A stretch of 64,000 nucleotides of DNA, taken from contig NZ_CP022422.1 of the NCBI RefSeq assembly GCF_002222635.1, positions 28,795-92,794 on the forward strand, given 5' to 3'. The notes beneath the pieces were generated by a model. The model saw only the letters and a program-made list of their open reading frames with translations. It searched no databases and was not told the DNA's origin. Shown one piece after another: positions 42,606-51,341 of this stretch. This stretch comes from Pseudosulfitobacter pseudonitzschiae. Lineage in GTDB: Bacteria; Pseudomonadota; Alphaproteobacteria; Rhodobacterales; Rhodobacteraceae. The first letter of the stretch is position 1. Every line of letters begins with the position of its first letter. A program made the position numbers and the translations under genes.

Positions 42606-44039
42606 GGGAGTGGGCAAAACCTGGTGGTCGACGTGGTAGGGTAAGGTATCGGAACAAGGCGGGACCCACCATGGAAGTAAACATTTTTGTCGAGACGACG
42701 TTTGACGATGGAGAAACCAAGAAGCGCAATATCGGTCGACTTCGCCGTGCGCCGGACGAGTTTGGTTCCGAGAGTTTGGGCCTTCTCCTCAATGACGCAA
42801 AGACCTTACTGAGGCGTTTGCAGGAGACGATTGTGCAAGATCAGGTCGGTGAAGCAATGGAGGCTCGCCGGAAATGCGATGGCTGTGGCAAACAACGCGC
42901 GATCCATGATGATCGAGGCCGTATTCTCGACACTCTTTTCGGGCGAATTCGGGTGAAGTGGCCAAGGCTTCGACGCTGCTTGTGCCAACCGGCTGGGGTC
43001 GCGAAATCTGGGCCACAATCACCACTTGCCGGGTTATTCTCTGACCGTGCGACTGCCGAACTTCGGCGCCTGCAGGCTGAATTGGGGGCCAGGCACTCGT
43101 TTCGGGAAGCCGCTCGATTAATCGAAATGTTCATGCCCTGTTCGGCTCAATTGAACACGACCGTTCGAAATCGTTTGGGTCGCATCGCCGACGAGCTAGG
43201 CCGCGAAAACGTAAGCCAAGGAGACGCGGATACAATCGCTCCGCCATCACCACTGACCGTTTTCCTGGATGGTGCGCACATACGATGTCGACCTGAATAC
43301 CAGAAACGGCACCTCGATGTTGTAGTCGGCAAGGTTGAAAGCCCCAATATGAGCCGGCGGTTTGGTCTCGTGCAGCAAGCCGCCGGTTCTCCAGCAAAGC
43401 AGCTCCGACATGACCTGATCGCGCAGGGCTGGGACGGTCAGAGCAAAGTGACCGTGATTTCAGACGGCGAACCTGCACTGCCGAATTTGGTGAGGCGTGC
43501 CGTTCGAGGTCCCGTCACCCACATACTGGACTGGTGGCATATCTCGATGCGGGTCAAGCACATTGAAAATGCGGTGCGGGGACTTCTGCAATCGAAGGGC
43601 TTTTCAGGGTTGCCGCTACTCTTCGAGCGACCTGCTGATACACTGCGTTGGCACCTTTGGCACGGCAAAGTGATGACCGCCGCGACAATCCTCAAGGTTC
43701 TTCAGATCGATTGCGATCGTCTGCACGCCGAAACCCGAGAATTACGAGAAGCGGCCAAGCGGGTCAAAGCCCGGTGCCAGGACCTCTATTCCTACCTTGC
43801 GAACAACTTCGACGCGCTCGTAGACTACGGCCATCGACACCGGAATGGCCTCGCAGTTTCGTCGTCCCGGGCAGAAGGCTGTGTTGATGACATCGGCAAC
43901 ACCCGCATGGGCAAGCGGCGGCGCATGAGATGGTCACCGCGGGGCGCGCAACGGGTTGCCGTCACTCGGGCCGCTGTCCTTGACAGAAGGCTAGGCGTCT
44001 CAAAGCGGGCCGCTTAACCACCAAGTTTTGCCCACTCCC
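42606..44039 (+). mobile_element. ISKra4-family insertion sequence
   Basis: A 1434-base element bounded by terminal inverted repeats of 23 bases beginning GGGAGTGGGCAAAAC at 42606-42628 and at 44017-44039 (reverse complement), which match at 22 of 23 positions. It contains one transposase gene. No clear target-site duplication was found, consistent with a deletion at one side or later decay. It cuts the DUF1612-like pseudogene. Confidence 0.9.
42671..44017 (+). CDS. ISKra4-family transposase
   Basis: A 448-residue transposase. From ATG 42671 it shows an N-terminal zinc-finger-like CDGCGKQRAIHDDRG, then VFLDGAHIRCR (first Asp of the DDE triad), VISDGEPALP (second Asp), HILDWWHISMRVKHI and a C-terminal Glu in SSRAEGCVDDIGN. 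Length is normal for ISKra4 members, and the gene appears intact. An earlier in-frame start would include the terminal repeat and is unlikely. Confidence 0.9.
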   Translation: MEVNIFVETTFDDGETKKRNIGRLRRAPDEFGSESLGLLLNDAKTLLRRLQETIVQDQVGEAMEARRKCDGCGKQRAIHDDRGRILDTLFGRIRVKWPRLRRCLCQPAGVAKSGPQSPLAGLFSDRATAELRRLQAELGARHSFREAARLIEMFMPCSAQLNTTVRNRLGRIADELGRENVSQGDADTIAPPSPLTVFLDGAHIRCRPEYQKRHLDVVVGKVESPNMSRRFGLVQQAAGSPAKQLRHDLIAQGWDGQSKVTVISDGEPALPNLVRRAVRGPVTHILDWWHISMRVKHIENAVRGLLQSKGFSGLPLLFERPADTLRWHLWHGKVMTAATILKVLQIDCDRLHAETRELREAAKRVKARCQDLYSYLANNFDALVDYGHRHRNGLAVSSSRAEGCVDDIGNTRMGKRRRMRWSPRGAQRVAVTRAAVLDRRLGVSKRAA

Positions 44040-44047
44040 ACGGCAGG

Positions 44048-44444
44048 GTGCCGGCCGGCTTCCTGCTTGGCTTTATGCGCCGATGGCGAAATTCGTCGGG
44101 AACTCCAACTCGTCCCGCGGTCAAGCCGCCCGCGAGACCAATAACGGACCCCAAAGAGCGCGAATTGCTGAGACAGATGCAAGCCGCACCAACTGCGAAC
44201 CGCCAGTTCCACGCGTCCGACTTGTGTCGCTTGATCGGACATGCTGCCTACGAAGCGCGTGTACTCGATGTGATCCACAAGTTTGGGTGTCAGAGGTTTT
44301 CAGCAACTTTGGCCGTGCACGGAAGAGCGGTGTTGGCAGGGGAAATATCCAGATGATCCGCTGGCGGCAGTGCGCGATTGGATCAATGAGCGCTCCCTGC
44401 GCTTGAGGGACCCCTGGATGGCTAAATTCGGGGGTCGGGCCTAG
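44048..44444 (+). other. unassigned coding remnant
   Basis: Between the IS right end and the WYL gene (470 bases) there is no intact gene. One frame reads ELLRQMQAAPTANRQFHASDLCRLIGHAAYEARVLDVIHKFG and stops at 44356, written here as a pattern rather than a full product; a second frame then carries GKYPDDPLAAVRDWINERS up to a stop at 44442-44444. The two pieces look like a single frameshifted gene end, of a family I do not recognise. 44445-44508 shows nothing. Confidence 0.3.
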
Positions 44445-44508
44445 AGATGTGGTAGGGACTGCGTGAACAGCTTGCGGGCGGTTTCTGAGTTGGTTCTGAA
44501 AAGCTGGT

Positions 44509-45300
44509 TCAGGTATCCAACTGTTCCGTCATTTCCAACTCGAGCCGCGCAGTCTCCTGGTTCAGTCGCCATCTTCTAACGACATAAAACACGAGCGCCT
44601 TGCGAGTTTCGATCAGTAAATGCGTCTTGTCGTCAAATCCGTACTCCAGCTGGACGGCTCGCGCTTGTGCATCAGATAGATCTGAACGCGGACGTATCCA
44701 CAAGCGCACTAAGCTGTTCCAGTCCGTGTCAAAAGGCAGGGGAGCAGGTCTCTCCCGCGTTTTCATGTCGATTTGTTTCGTTATTCGTATTGGGAGATAA
44801 TCGCGGTACGCCTCGTGATTATAGCTCCATGCGCGGAGATAAATTGCCTCTCCGTCAAAATGGAACTGAACTGGACTGATCCACTGCGGGTCGGATAGGC
44901 CGCTTGTCATCGAGGTGTAGGTAATCTGGATGTCGCGTTCGCCCATCTTGGCGCGGTACAGCTGTGCGACAACGGTGGAATCCATCACGCGAGTGGGCAG
45001 CGGGATGCTCGCGCCAAGCGATGTCGCCTTGCCATCAAGTAATTCGAAAACTTGTTCCGGGCCAGCCTCAGTCAATGCGCAGTGGTCGCCGGTCGAGAAA
45101 TAGGCCTTCTCTGCGGCATCGTAGACTGGCGGCGTATTCGTCAGAGAAAGATAGGTTCGAAAGTCAACGGCAGCCTGTGCCATCGAGATATTGAAGCGTT
45201 CGATCAAGTCGCGGCGGTTCGCCTGACCTCTCCAGGTCAGACATTGGTCGAGGAACAAAATTCGCTCACGTTGCGCGTGCTTGAGGGCTTTCAGGCTCAT
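44509..45300 (-). CDS. WYL-domain transcriptional regulator
   Basis: A 263-residue regulator of the WYL family. From ATG 45300 it has an N-terminal winged helix (ANRRDLIERFNISMAQAAVDF), a middle linker, and a C-terminal WYL domain with QITYTSMTSG, WISPVQFHFDGEAIYLRAWSY and an ITKQID end. WYL proteins such as BrxR and CapW repress phage-defence operons and may sense nucleic acids. It is divergent from sbcD with a 72-base promoter region holding a palindrome. Ten in-frame codons upstream of the ATG were left out as unsupported. Confidence 0.88.
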   Translation of the reverse strand: MSLKALKHAQRERILFLDQCLTWRGQANRRDLIERFNISMAQAAVDFRTYLSLTNTPPVYDAAEKAYFSTGDHCALTEAGPEQVFELLDGKATSLGASIPLPTRVMDSTVVAQLYRAKMGERDIQITYTSMTSGLSDPQWISPVQFHFDGEAIYLRAWSYNHEAYRDYLPIRITKQIDMKTRERPAPLPFDTDWNSLVRLWIRPRSDLSDAQARAVQLEYGFDDKTHLLIETRKALVFYVVRRWRLNQETARLELEMTEQLDT

Positions 45301-45344
45301 ACGCCGAGTAATACTTGACTCCGCTCGCATAGTCCATACATTTA

Positions 45345-45356
45345 CTATACGTATAG
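45345..45356. promoter_or_regulatory. operator-like palindrome in the WYL/sbcD promoter
   Basis: CTATACGTATAG is a perfect 12-base palindrome; extended outward, TTT and AAA still pair after one mismatch on each side, giving about 20 bases of dyad symmetry. It lies 17 bases before the sbcD start and 45 after the WYL start, an ideal place for WYL autoregulation and control of sbcDC. Confidence 0.6.
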
Positions 45357-45372
45357 AAAATGGATTGATCTG

Positions 45373-46509
45373 ATGAGACTACTTCATACGGCAGATCTGC
45401 ACCTGGGGCGGCAGTTCATGGGGTTGAGCCTCGAGGAGGATCATGAGGTTATCCTGGGTCAGATCCTTGAAGCGCTTGTGGTCGAACGAGCTGATGTTCT
45501 TGTCATCGCGGGGGACGTTTTTGACCGTGCCTCTCCGCCCAATTCATCGGTCCGGCAGTTCAATCGCTTCCTCAAGCGTGTAGCAGAGGAGACCGAAGCC
45601 GCTGTGGTGATGATCTCTGGAAACCACGATTCTGGCGACAGGATCGAGGCTATGTCTGTCTTTTCCACCGCGTCTCGTGTGCTGGTGCGGGGGATTGCCG
45701 ATGCGGTGGAAGCGCCGCTGGTGCTGCGTGACGCGCAGGGCGAGGTCGCCTTTTCCGCACTGCCCTTTTCCTATGAATACGCCGCACGCGAGGTGTTCAG
45801 GGATGAAAGCATTAATGCGCCGGCGGAGGTAGTTGCCGCCCAGATCGCTGCGGCAAGGAGGCAGGTGCCTGATGGAGCGCGTTGGGTCGTCGTGGCCCAT
45901 GCTTTCGTCGCGGGTGGTGCGGTCGGCGAGACCGAGCGCGCCCTGACGCGAGTCGGAGGCATAGAAACTGTTCCCTCCGATGTCTTCGATGGGGCGGACT
46001 ATGTTGCACTGGGGCATTTGCACAAGCCGCAGGAAGTGGGCGCGAGCCATATTCGGTACTCCGGCGCACCGCTTGCTTTCGGTTTCGACGAGGCGGGAAA
46101 TGAAAAATCCATGACAGTCGTCGATCTTAAAGCTGAAGGGGTCGAGATCCGCATCGTACCGTTCCGACCGATCCGGCAGGTTCGCTCGCTTACTGGGGCA
46201 TTCTCGGATCTTCTGGAAGGAACGCCGTCTGACGATTTCATCCAGGCTATCCTGACGGATGAAAACCCTCTGATCGATCCGATGAAACGGTTACGCGCGA
46301 CCTATCCCAATGCTTGCCATCTGACCTATGCCCGGCAGGAGCGCGCTGCGGAGACCAAGGCGCTCGGCAGCGGACGGACCGCGGTCACGCCAATCGAGAT
46401 GATTGTCGACTTCGTGAAGGTTGTGCGCGGCCGGGAACCAAACGCCACCGAAGTCGCGATCATCGCGGAAAAGCTCCACGCGGTAACCTCCGGGGAGGAG
46501 CAGACATGA
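45373..46509 (+). CDS. sbcD: SbcD-like exonuclease subunit (Mre11 family)
   Basis: A 378-residue metallophosphatase nuclease subunit. Metal-binding motifs are in order: HTADLHLGR near residue 5, AGDVFDR near 47, SGNHDSGDR near 82, AHAFVAGG, and ALGHLHKPQ. With SbcC it forms the SbcCD complex that cuts hairpins and processes DNA ends. The stop overlaps the sbcC ATG. Length and motifs look complete; in-frame extension into the next gene is not used. Confidence 0.95.
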   Translation: MRLLHTADLHLGRQFMGLSLEEDHEVILGQILEALVVERADVLVIAGDVFDRASPPNSSVRQFNRFLKRVAEETEAAVVMISGNHDSGDRIEAMSVFSTASRVLVRGIADAVEAPLVLRDAQGEVAFSALPFSYEYAAREVFRDESINAPAEVVAAQIAAARRQVPDGARWVVVAHAFVAGGAVGETERALTRVGGIETVPSDVFDGADYVALGHLHKPQEVGASHIRYSGAPLAFGFDEAGNEKSMTVVDLKAEGVEIRIVPFRPIRQVRSLTGAFSDLLEGTPSDDFIQAILTDENPLIDPMKRLRATYPNACHLTYARQERAAETKALGSGRTAVTPIEMIVDFVKVVRGREPNATEVAIIAEKLHAVTSGEEQT

Positions 46510-49500
46510 GACCCATTCGCCTATCGCTTCAAGCCTTCGGGCCATTTGCGACAACCGAGGTAGTCGATTTCCGGTCCGCGCTGGAGACGGGTCTGTTCGG
46601 GATTTATGGTCAGACCGGCGCGGGAAAGTCGACGCTGTTTTCGGCGATGTCCTTCGCGCTATTCGGGGCGCCGACCAAGACTGATCAAGAACCACGTTCA
46701 CTACGCTCGGATCACGCCGCGTCGGATCTACCTACCGAAGTTGAATTTGTCTTTGAGCTGGGCGCCAAGACCTACCTGATCCGTCGTCGTCCGGCGCAGG
46801 AACGTCCGAAGGCACGCGGTGAAGGGACCACTGAGGACGCGTCGGAAGCCTCGTTATTCGACGTCACCGGGATTCCGGTGGACATTCTTGGTCCGAGTCA
46901 GTCTGGCCGTGTCATTGCGGAAAAGAAAGTCTCGCTAGTTGGGCAGCAAGTCGAGGCGCTGCTTGGCTACGGGGCAGATCAGTTTCGACAGATCGTGCTC
47001 TTACCGCAAGGCAAGTTCGAGACGTTCTTGGCCGCAAAAACGGATGCGCGGGTCGAGATATTGCGGGATCTCTTCGACGTGAAGATCTATCGAGATCTCG
47101 CCGCACGGCTGAAAGAAGAAGCCTCAGAGGCAGAACGAGCGTTGCGCGACCAGCGCGCTCTCTACGTGGCTCGACTCGAGGAACGTGGTTTTGAGAGCGC
47201 GGAGGCGCTAGAACTCGGGATTGCCGCAGCCGAAACAAAAGTCGAAGAAAAGCAGGGAGTTCAGAACGGCGCGGCGATGGCTACCGAAGCCGCGCGTAAA
47301 GCTCTGACCGAAGGCGAGCAAATCGAGAAAGCATTTTCTGCTGTCGACACGGCACAGCAGGCATTCGATAATCTAGAAAAGAAAACGGGCGAGGTCGAAG
47401 AACTGGCCAAGCGCATTGAGGCTGTCCGGAATGCCATTCAGGCCCGTGATCTTGAGACGGCTTTGCGCGATGCGGAGCAGGAAAGCCGGAATGCGGTGGA
47501 GGCTGTCACAAAGGTCGAGGCGGCACTAGATATCGCCACTGGCGCGAAGGAGGTGGCGGGAAAAAAACTTGTTGAGGCACAGTCGGGCGAGGACCGGCGG
47601 CAGCAAGTTCAGGCTGACCTGACAAGGTTGGAGGCGATCGAGAACCAGGTCGGTCAAGCAGCGGCTCTTAGAAGCGCGTTTGACGACGCTGCGAAGGACG
47701 AAGGTTCGGCGAAGAAGGCTCTGACCGAGGCCATAGATGCCCGAGAGAAGCTCAAGTCTCAGCGCGATGCGACCGATCTGGCACTTGATCAAGCGCGAAA
47801 GACCGAAACGGTGCGAGGCCAGCTGACCGGTGAGTTGGCCGAGGTCAACCGAGAAAGAGTCAAGGCAGCGGCGCATGTTAAGGCGCAAGAGGCTGTCGCG
47901 GATGCTCAACGAAATGTAGAAGCGGCATCGAACGAACTGGCGACAAGAACCGACGCGGCGCAAGCCGCTGATGCGGCATTGGTAGATGCCGAGGCACGGC
48001 TTTCGCGCACGCAAGCGATCATTCTGGCCGAAAAGTTGACCGAAGGAGCGCCCTGCCCTGTCTGTGGCTCCCATGATCATCCTGCGCCTGCCCATGGTAT
48101 GCCCGAACAATCTGGTTTGACCGAAGCGTTTCGGAGTGCGCAGGTTCAGGCGAGAACTGCCTCCGAAGCCAGAGTTCGGGCCGAAAGCGAACTCGGCAAT
48201 TTTCGAATGCGGCTCGACGAAAAGAAGCGGGCGCTCGAGGAACAGGAAAGTCCTGAGCGCACGTTAGCGGAACTCGAAGTTGAAATCGCACGGCTTGAAG
48301 GCGACGTCGCCGCGCTTGGAGAAGCGGTCGATTTAGACGCGATGGCGGAGCAGTTGGCCCAACTCAAGCTGAAACTGACTGAGGCTGAAGCTGCCGAGGC
48401 TACGGCGCGCACCGCTGCGGGAAAGGCCGAGACCGATCTTGCCGGCGCGCGCGCCAAGCTGGACACAGTGATCGAGGCCCTGCCGGAAGGTCTGCGCACG
48501 CCCGAGGCGGTTGTCGCTCGACGGGAGGCTTTACAGAGAGAGCAAAGGCAACTGTCCGAGGCGCTGGAAGTGGCGACGCAACAGGACCGAGCCGCCGGTG
48601 AAATGCTCACCCGTGCGCAAGAGCAGCTGGAAGCAGCAAAGCGGGCGCGCGACGCGCAGCAACAGCGCGTGAAAAAGGCGCAAGATGATTTTGGTGCTCG
48701 GCTTGCCGAGGTCGGGCTGGACAAAGCGGGATATGATGCTTGCAAGGCGCATTTCCCGACCCTCGATGCCGACCAGAAGACGGTATCCGATCATCGTGAG
48801 GGCCTGATCGCGGCTCACACGACATTGCAGAACGCCATAGCCGCTTGCGCAGATCGTGAACGCCCGGATCTTGCCCCGCTTCAGCTGGCGTTGGCAGACG
48901 CCACCCAGACCTTGAACGCGGCCAACGCTGCACTCGCCACAGCGAGGACAGATGTATCGTCACTGACCAAATTCAAGGAATCGCTTGCGGCGGCGCTGGC
49001 CGAAACCGAGCGGCTTGAAACCGAGACCGGTCCGCTCCGGGGGCTGGCCGATCTGGCTAACGGCAAGAACGATTTCAAGATGACACTCGAGACCTTCGCG
49101 ATCGGTGCAATGTTCGACCAGGTTCTCGATGCGGCGAATATGAGGCTCGACCCTATGACACGTGGTCGCTACCGGCTGACGCGCGGGCTTGAGGCATCTG
49201 GCGGCCGCGGCAAGCGTGGGCTCGAAATCGAGGTCTTCGACATCAACACCGGCAAGGCGCGTCCGACAGCAACGCTATCCGGTGGCGAGACCTTTATCGC
49301 GGCACTAGCCCTCGCGCTTGGGCTAGCTGATGTGGTCGAGAGCCTTTCGGGCAAGATCCGAATGGACACGATCTTCATCGATGAAGGCTTCGGCAGCCTC
49401 GACACCGAGAATGGGGCGGGCACGCTGGACCAAGTGATCCAGGTTCTTGCTGCGCTGACAGAGGGCAGCCGGGCTGTGGGACTGATCTCGCATGTCGGGC

Positions 49501-49586
49501 TGGTGCAGGAGGCTATTCCACAAGGCTTCTATGTGCGTTCGACCCCAAGCGGCAGCCGGGTCGAGGAAAGGAGGGGGCTGGGATGA
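46506..49586 (+). CDS. sbcC: SbcC-like SMC-type ATPase (Rad50 family)
   Basis: A 1026-residue ATPase. Walker A GQTGAGKST is at residues 35-43, the Q-loop is LPQGKFETFL, two long coiled coils flank a zinc hook CPVC at 517-520, and the C-terminal lobe has LSGGETFIAALALALG, then FIDEGFGSLD, and H-loop ISHV. It tethers DNA ends and opens access for SbcD. ATG overlaps the sbcD stop, and its stop overlaps the next ATG, so the three products are translated together. Confidence 0.95.
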   Translation: MRPIRLSLQAFGPFATTEVVDFRSALETGLFGIYGQTGAGKSTLFSAMSFALFGAPTKTDQEPRSLRSDHAASDLPTEVEFVFELGAKTYLIRRRPAQERPKARGEGTTEDASEASLFDVTGIPVDILGPSQSGRVIAEKKVSLVGQQVEALLGYGADQFRQIVLLPQGKFETFLAAKTDARVEILRDLFDVKIYRDLAARLKEEASEAERALRDQRALYVARLEERGFESAEALELGIAAAETKVEEKQGVQNGAAMATEAARKALTEGEQIEKAFSAVDTAQQAFDNLEKKTGEVEELAKRIEAVRNAIQARDLETALRDAEQESRNAVEAVTKVEAALDIATGAKEVAGKKLVEAQSGEDRRQQVQADLTRLEAIENQVGQAAALRSAFDDAAKDEGSAKKALTEAIDAREKLKSQRDATDLALDQARKTETVRGQLTGELAEVNRERVKAAAHVKAQEAVADAQRNVEAASNELATRTDAAQAADAALVDAEARLSRTQAIILAEKLTEGAPCPVCGSHDHPAPAHGMPEQSGLTEAFRSAQVQARTASEARVRAESELGNFRMRLDEKKRALEEQESPERTLAELEVEIARLEGDVAALGEAVDLDAMAEQLAQLKLKLTEAEAAEATARTAAGKAETDLAGARAKLDTVIEALPEGLRTPEAVVARREALQREQRQLSEALEVATQQDRAAGEMLTRAQEQLEAAKRARDAQQQRVKKAQDDFGARLAEVGLDKAGYDACKAHFPTLDADQKTVSDHREGLIAAHTTLQNAIAACADRERPDLAPLQLALADATQTLNAANAALATARTDVSSLTKFKESLAAALAETERLETETGPLRGLADLANGKNDFKMTLETFAIGAMFDQVLDAANMRLDPMTRGRYRLTRGLEASGGRGKRGLEIEVFDINTGKARPTATLSGGETFIAALALALGLADVVESLSGKIRMDTIFIDEGFGSLDTENGAGTLDQVIQVLAALTEGSRAVGLISHVGLVQEAIPQGFYVRSTPSGSRVEERRGLG

Positions 49587-49888
49587 CGGACCGTTGGTAT
49601 TTCCGTAAGGCGCACACCCGCCGCCTGTCGACGGGGCGCACGGTATCCGTCCGCGGCGGTTGGGCAGTTCGGGGCGACCGTGAAAGCAAGAAGGGCGCAC
49701 CGTTCAGGCGGACTTGTCCAATATGCGGGGCGCTGATCGTAAGTGTGGGCATGCCCAGAGGGGGCTGGGTCCATTTCGAGGGCGGCAAAGGCCTGACACG
49801 AATTAAACACCATTGCCTACATCTTGGCGAAGGTCTGAGCAGGCGGCGCGACGAGGACACACCGGATCTTTTCGAAATGCTGCGATAG
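49583..49888 (+). CDS. small zinc-ribbon-like protein coupled to sbcC
   Basis: A 101-residue basic protein whose ATG overlaps the sbcC stop codon. Likely metal ligands are Cys45 and Cys48 (CPICG), with His76/His77, Cys78 and His80 in KHHCLHLG. The basic N-terminus (FRKAHTRRLSTGR) may bind nucleic acid. I know no function for it; strict coupling suggests a third subunit or regulator of this SbcCD. Housekeeping chromosomal sbcCD operons normally lack such a gene. Confidence 0.7.
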   Translation: MTDRWYFRKAHTRRLSTGRTVSVRGGWAVRGDRESKKGAPFRRTCPICGALIVSVGMPRGGWVHFEGGKGLTRIKHHCLHLGEGLSRRRDEDTPDLFEMLR

Positions 49889-50046
49889 CTCGTTGCCGGA
49901 TTACACAAAGCAATTCTGAGAGAAAATTTTGTTCGATATCCAACCCAGGATTCTTTGGCGAATCTGATGAACGTAGGCATCGGCGCCACGCGCCCCACCC
50001 TCAATGAACTGAGAAGGCCCTTACCGCTGGATCTACTCACAACGGT

Positions 50047-51114
50047 CTAGTCCTTGATCCGCCACATCCTGAAGCGTCCTTGTTGCGTCACTTCTCGGAT
50101 CAGGCCTCTCTCTTCCATCCAAGCGAGGTTCCTTTGAACAGCCGCGCGACTTGCGCCTGTTAAGACTTCCGCCATCGGGGCCGACACCAAAGGCCACTCT
50201 GTCAACGCCGAACGAAGAGCGGCCGGAGTTCGCCCCGAAAGCTGAGACATGGCTCCTTCCGCCCGAGCACTCCATGTCTGGGTATCATCTAGATGACGCA
50301 TCGCCGTTAGAATTGCGCTGTTCATCCCATCCAACCAGCGGGCCAAGCGTTCGGGTGGCAAGCCCGAAGCACGCAGCCCCCCTGCCCCGCCCATAGCGAG
50401 CGGTGCGAAAATGGCGCCGCTTCCGTCACTGGCCGCGATCCTGGACGCGGTGACGGCGGCTTCCATCTGGTCGCCGTGCTGTCCGAGGCCCGCCAGGCTC
50501 CAGAGATGAAAGCCCATGCAAGCCCGCGTGATTGGGTGGAGATCGGCTGCGGCTGCTATTACGTCCAGCCATCCGCCCGCGCGATCTTCGAAACGCTCAG
50601 TGCTGTCTTCAATGTTTTCGGGATCGCGGCGATCTAGGAAGGCTGCCAAGTCACCTTTTGGTCCGGGACCGCCAGTCAGGCGCCGAGCGGCCCATCCAAC
50701 TCTTGCTAGGGCATTTGTGTCATCCTGTGCGCCCGAGAGCCGCATCGACACCCAGAGCGCCAGCCGATCAGAACTCACCCGATCTCCTGCGAACCAGCTA
50801 AGATCCGCCGCCTCGATGAGAGCGAGCCGATGCCGCCAGCCTTCCGGACCGCGCAGCAGCCGGTCATCCAGAGCTCCAAGGCGTCCAGCCACTCTTGCCA
50901 GTCGCGCAGCGTGAACCCCCTCTGCCCTTGCCCAGTCATCGACGACAGCGGTGTCGGGCGGTTCCGCCCGCGGCCCGGGAGGCAAATCATCGGGTTCTTC
51001 TTCGAGTGGCCCAGGCAGGAACCAGAGATCATCCTCGTGAGCCTCTTCGTCCCCCTCGACTGTGATGAAGGGGTCGTCAAAATCATTAGTCAAATTAGAT
51101 GTTTGTGATTTCAT
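50047..51114 (-). CDS. DUF1612 / RHE_PE00001-like protein (HTH_13)
   Basis: A 355-residue protein resembling RHE_PE00001-type proteins of alphaproteobacterial plasmids, which combine DUF1612 and a C-terminal winged helix (HTH_13). An acidic N-terminus (FDDPFITVEGDEEAHEDD) is followed by helical DUF1612-like segments (GWRHRLALIEAADLSWFAGD) and a C-terminal helix-turn-helix ending SRAAVQRNLAWMEERGLIREVT and GRFRMWRI. A 5'-truncated paralog is at 42143-42600. Function unknown; it is often next to plasmid replication or recombinase genes. Confidence 0.75.
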   Translation of the reverse strand: MKSQTSNLTNDFDDPFITVEGDEEAHEDDLWFLPGPLEEEPDDLPPGPRAEPPDTAVVDDWARAEGVHAARLARVAGRLGALDDRLLRGPEGWRHRLALIEAADLSWFAGDRVSSDRLALWVSMRLSGAQDDTNALARVGWAARRLTGGPGPKGDLAAFLDRRDPENIEDSTERFEDRAGGWLDVIAAAADLHPITRACMGFHLWSLAGLGQHGDQMEAAVTASRIAASDGSGAIFAPLAMGGAGGLRASGLPPERLARWLDGMNSAILTAMRHLDDTQTWSARAEGAMSQLSGRTPAALRSALTEWPLVSAPMAEVLTGASRAAVQRNLAWMEERGLIREVTQQGRFRMWRIKD

Positions 51115-51285
51115 ATGTGCAAAATACTGATTTTTTGCCCATTACCCAAGCGTTTTTGTGGCCGTTGCTTGCGCCCTTTATATAGTACGCGCGCGCGACT
51201 GCCGGCGGAACCTCTCAGATCGCGCTCTGCGCAAGAAAACCAAGGCATTGTACGCCAGCTCAACGAGAGAACACTTGCTTGCATT

Positions 51286-51306
51286 CGTTTATAAACCGTC
51301 GTTTAT
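51286..51306. repeat. direct repeats upstream of the serine recombinase (possible res site)
   Basis: CGTTTAT occurs at 51286-51292 and 51300-51306, with the self-complementary GTTTATAAAC at 51287-51296, 36 bases before the recombinase start. Serine recombinases often act at, and autoregulate from, such repeats. The 51115-51341 gap is otherwise AT-rich with one alternating GC stretch and no gene. Confidence 0.3.
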
Positions 51307-51341
51307 TGGCGCTATATCAAACTGCAAAAAAGACTGTTTTG

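Noticed and set aside
46314..46505. 64-codon upstream extension of sbcC
   Set aside because: Lies inside sbcD in another frame; ATG 46506 begins the conserved N-terminus and overlaps the sbcD stop.
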